The notes under the pieces were generated by a model, which was given only the letters and a program-made list of their open reading frames with translations, had not been told where the DNA came from and did no database searches. The position numbers and the translations under genes are program-made. A DNA stretch of 64,000 nt, taken from contig JABSSW010000004.1 of the NCBI GenBank assembly GCA_018902385.1, forward strand, positions 1,240,001-1,304,000, given 5' to 3'. The DNA comes from Physcia stellaris (Eukaryota > Ascomycota > Lecanoromycetes > Caliciales > Physciaceae). Every line of letters begins with the position of its first letter. Position 1 is the first letter of the stretch. Positions 59,743 to 64,000 of this stretch are shown in pieces.

Positions 59743-61750
59743 AAACATTAAATTATTCGCAAATTTCATGTTTGAATTGTTGAATTATCATTTTAATCAA
59801 ATCGTTCGTTGATACGAAATCAACAAAAAAAATTCGAATGTTTATATCGATTTTGTCGAAAATTTTCAAAAATTTATTCGTGATTTTCGACGCGTTCAAC
59901 AATTTCAATTTTTTTTGCATGTCAAAATTCGTATCGATGAAAATTTTCGTTTTTCGATCGAAACACGTCAAAATTACGAAATTCGATCGAAATTTCGTAT
60001 CGAATTTTACGATTGTTTAAATTTAATCGAATGAAAAATACAACAATTTGATTTCGTCACGTTCATCAAATTATTTCATGAAACATTTTCGAAATCGTTT
60101 GTCGTCAATTTATCGTTCGACGATTTCGAAATCAAAAACAATTGTTCATCATTGTTGTTTGTCGAAAATGATGATTTCATGCGAAAAAATCGCGTTGAAT
60201 TTCATCGCATGTTTTGAATTTTTTTTATCAAAAAATGCAATCAGTTTTTGACAATTTTTTTCAATCGATTTTTTGAATCGACAAAAATATTCGCGTTTCG
60301 AATCGTCGACGAAATTTTTTGTTTATCATTAACGAATTACGAAAATCAACAGCGAAACAATTATATGATCAATGTCATGATGAGAAATTTCATTTTCATC
60401 GTTAAAAATATTAATTTTGTACAAATGTTTGAATTTTGACGCGATTATTGAAAGTTTTGTTATTGCAAAATTTTGTTCGATCACGAACAATCGCGACGTC
60501 GACGACGAATTGAATTAAATTACGAACAAAACATTAACATTTACGAAATTGTTTATTTATCACGAGATAAAATCATTTGAACTTTTTTATTTAATTTTCA
60601 ATTTCATATTATTTCACGATTCGTTTTGATTCGCAATCGAATGCAATTTTTTTTCAAACATAATCAATTTCAATTCAAATTGAACAATTTTTCGCGCAAA
60701 TTTATTTTGTTCATTCAACATTTGCATGTTGATTTTATTTTCAACGAAAACATTTTTTTTCAAAATACGTATACGTTTGTCGTCGAATTTTGTATTCAAA
60801 TTTATGTGATAACAATGTTTGCACAAATTCAAAAATGATAAATCAAAAACGATTTTCGATATTGTTTTTTTGACATCGACAAAACGATCATTAAACAATT
60901 TATTATCGATCGACTCAATGCGAATCAGAAACAAAAATGTCATGATTTGAATTATTTAATTTTTGAACGTTTTTTTCAAATTTTTTTTTTGATTATTTCG
61001 ATGTCAACGAATTTTTTTTATTTCAATTCAATTCGATCGACACGTTTTTCGAAATATCATTACATCGATTTATGACGTGATCGATTGAAAACATTGTTCA
61101 ACATTCAAAAACATGATTTTATCGATTCAGTCAATCGAAAATGAAAAAGAAAAGATTTTCGTCAATTGATTCGAAATTTGTATCACGTTTTTTTTATCAC
61201 GATTAATCAACGATTTGTTAAACATTTTATGAAAGTTCTGTTCGATCATGTCGTTTTTCATTTATTGACGATTGTTCATTACGATTTCGATCATTTGATT
61301 ATCATGAAACGAAATCGAATGAAAATTTCGCAATGAATTGTCGTTCGCGTTTTTGAAAAATTACAAAACAATGTGAAAAATATTTTAACATATCGTAATT
61401 TGAAACATGTCGATCAATTTCATCAATTCGAAAAATTCGATTGAAATTTCGATTATCATCGATTTATTTCTCAAAATTACGAGATATTTCTGATTCGTGT
61501 GTTGATGTTGAATTTGATTTCAAAACATATAAAGATTTTGTGCAAAAATTTTTTTAAATCGATCATAAAAAAACTGTTCAAAAATTCGAAAATAATGAAA
61601 CAAAATAACAACATGAATTTGATTACGACATTTTTGAACGATATGAAAATCGATCAAAATGACGACATTTTCAATAACGATATCGATTTCAATAACGATT
61701 CGATCGAGTCGAAAAAATTTGTCGATAACGATTTTCGAATATAAAATTAC
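59743..61750. other. AT-rich, outer repeat and unidentified remains
   Basis: Positions 59743-59880 repeat sequence that lies before the left LTR (around 53065-53140). That suggests the Gypsy element lies inside, or beside, another copy of a related repeat. Plus-strand frames to 61744 (for example 61499-61744, Asn/Asp-rich at its end) look like old coding sequence, but I recognise no family. Confidence 0.4.
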
Positions 61751-64000
61751 GTTCAATCAATATTTACAATCGTCATTGTATTATCATCAACATTTCATCA
61801 AACAAAATGAAAACTTGATCAAAATTTCAATTTGAATTGATATTTTTTAAAATGTTCGATTCAATTTCTGTTAATTCAATGCAAAATTTGTTTTTTTTCG
61901 ATTTTTTAATACGAAAAACACAATTTGCGAATATTTGTTGCATTGATACGATTTTTTTTTTCAAATTAGAAATTTTGATGAATCGAAATTCAAAATCATT
62001 TTCATCAAAATCGTGAAAAAAGTTTTCGAACGTTAATTTGTATTTGTTTTTTCGCTTTTTATATAAAAATTTAATTCAATCGTTGTAATTTTGTATTCAT
62101 CAATCAATTATTCATTTCATTCAAACATTTCACATCAAAAATTTCGCTGTCGAATATGATTCGTGTTTATCAATTATTTCGTTCAAATTCAATGTTTCGA
62201 TTACATTTAATTCGTTCAAAGTTAATTCAAATTAAAATTATATCATTGTTTTGTGTTGAATTTCACGATTTGAAATTTCAAATCGAATCACATGTTACAA
62301 ACATATATATTCATCGTCGATATATTAGATGAATATTGATATATTTTTCACGATTCGTTTTATCGATTAGATATAACATGAACAAAAACGTTTAATCAAT
62401 TTAAATTATGTCAAATTATTATTTCGAATTTCACAAAATAATTTACAACTGTATTACGAATTGCATGCAAAATTCGATCAAATGAATTTTGTATTTCACG
62501 TTTTCGACAATATATTTTTTTCGAATTTATCGTCAAAAACGACGAAAATATCGAATATTTTGTAATATTATTGAATATTACATCATGTTCAATCGCAATT
62601 ACATGACAAACATAAATTTGAAATTTGTATTATTTTTTTATCATTTCATTTCCGATTCAGAATTCGTTTTTTTGAATTTGTCACAGAATATTTTCTGTTG
62701 AAAACATAATTTCGTTTCGAATAAATTAAACGAATGAATCGTCAATCGTCATCATTTCAAAAACAAAACGCGAAATGTCGATTTGTATCAAAATTTCGCA
62801 AAAACGCGTTAATTTTTTTCGATCAAATCATTTCATTTTCAATTTCACGTGAAAATTGAAACGACACAAACAATCGATACAAAAATCATGTTTGTCAATA
62901 CAACATTGACATCAATATTCACATCGATTTTTTCATCGATTCATTACAAATTGTTTAAAGTTATTTTTAAACGTTCAATCGATTAATAAACATGAATGAT
63001 GTAAAAAAAAAAAAATGAATTTATTTTTGTTTTTGTTTGATATAAAGTATAAATACATTATATATCGATAATATTGATCATTCAATCGTCATCAATTTTC
63101 ATTTTTGTCATTTTTCGATTCATCAATTTTTGAAAACTTGTTTTTTTTGTTTTGAGATTTGTTTTGAATTGTTCAAACAAACATTCGCGATTTTTCATTT
63201 TTCATTATTCAACGTTTTTTGAAATTTTTTCATTTTGTCGAATCAATTATATTATTTGTTTTATCATTCACATATTCGAATTTTCTTTTGAAATTTTTTT
63301 TCATTTTTTGATTTAATTCGTTTTTCGTTTCGATTTTTTTTGTATTCGAATTTGTTTGAAATGTTTGAACAACGAACATTCGTTTCGATTTTTGATTTTT
63401 ATCGCGTAATATGTTATTTTCGAATATCATGATCATTACAAAACAAATTTATCGATGTTTTGTGTCAGACATTAAATTTGTAATATTGTTTTTTTTCATT
63501 TTTTTTTTTTTCAAATTCAATTTTGTTTTTTTCAAAATTCACGTCATCAAAATTTTTTGCGAAAATGAAATCGATACGAAATTTCGATATTTGTATCACG
63601 ATCGATCAATTTTCGATGTCATTGTTTTCAAAATTTCAAAATAATCACAATTTTTTTTTGTTTCATAATGATTTCATTTTCGTATCGATTGTTTCATTAA
63701 ATGTCACATCGTCACAATTCGAATTGTTGACAATTTCGATTTTTTTTTTCAACAATGTTTGTGTTTTTGTTGCGTTGTCATTTTCGATATTTCGCTAATA
63801 ATCATTTGTGACAATGTGAAATTTCTGAACGATGACGAAAATTTTTGATGATTTGTTTGTCGATTTTTCGCACAACGACGTGTTTTTGAATGTTTTCGAC
63901 AAAGACGAACACAACGATGTGTTTTTCAATGACGAAAACGATGACAAATTGATTGAAATTTTTTTCGTGATTGATATCGACAACGTCGTGATTATCGATT
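61751..64000. other. AT-rich, nothing recognised
   Basis: Short Asn/Lys- or Phe-rich frames only. The feature may continue beyond the window end. No repeat unit was seen. Confidence 0.4.

Larger units (their letters stand above)
29590..64000. other. AT-rich block of mutated repeats
   Basis: From about 29,590 the sequence becomes extremely AT-rich and stays so to the end of the window, apart from 34994-36180 and weaker remnants near 42450-43100. Dinucleotide use is distinctive. In 33841-34080 I count 15 CA, 15 CG, 0 CT and 0 CC, with 3 AG and 0 GG. The block holds broken LTR elements, satellites and degraded ORFs listed separately. Most open frames in it are by-products of the composition. 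I see no intact host gene. Confidence 0.9.

Overview
This is nuclear DNA of a filamentous ascomycete (Pezizomycotina). The support is introns of about 50-140 nt with CTAAC/CTGAC-type branch sites, fungal protein families (an UMTA-like methyltransferase, an AsaB/GA4-desaturase-like oxidoreductase, a type-B carboxylesterase, an OrsD/DUF3505-type zinc-finger protein), Ty3/Gypsy remains and a repeat-directed mutation signature. The class cannot be fixed from the sequence. The window has two compartments: positions 1 to about 29,590 have ordinary base composition and few genes, and about 29,590 to 64,000 is a very AT-rich block of mutated repeats.

Left compartment. Recognisable genes are a secreted 599-residue protein of unknown function (6673-8472), a two-exon SAM-dependent methyltransferase (minus, 8791-9808), a small acidic repetitive protein (14396-14935), a nine-exon type-B carboxylesterase relic (18103-20431), a C2H2 zinc-finger fragment of a repeated family (minus, 20742-21404), a small secreted cysteine protein (minus, 21929-22493) and a five-exon AsaB-like oxidoreductase (27084-28228). 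Four short inverted-repeat elements lie between them (1108-1679, 9998-10112, 16369-17003, 25973-26358); the third has 80-bp terminal inverted repeats and a perfect 8-bp target duplication. A frame-preserving tandem array lies at about 25100-25760. No PKS, NRPS or other backbone enzyme is present, so the methyltransferase, oxidoreductase and esterase do not make a visible metabolite cluster; each gene appears to stand alone.

Right compartment. This holds broken Ty3/Gypsy fossils (about 33290-34985, and about 53085-59730 with LTR-like ends), a degraded copy of the C2H2 family (minus, about 36540-37400), a degraded OrsD-like ORF (45145-46167), a 13-copy satellite of 146-147 bp (46625-48475), a 164-183-bp satellite (42440-43215), a 312-376-bp satellite (48960-50230) and several minisatellites. 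A 1.2-kb island of normal composition (34994-36180) sits inside it with sharp edges.

The most unusual signal is the mutation signature. The first 0.2 kb of the GC island has a mutated copy 3.1 kb away at 38090-38300. Comparing them, nearly all differences are C to T where C is followed by T or C (or the same on the other strand), while CpA and CpG are almost untouched. Classical repeat-induced point mutation in Neurospora prefers CpA. The AT-rich block as a whole has the matching footprint: CT, CC, AG and GG are nearly gone and CA and CG remain. This points to a repeat-mutating process with a CpY target.
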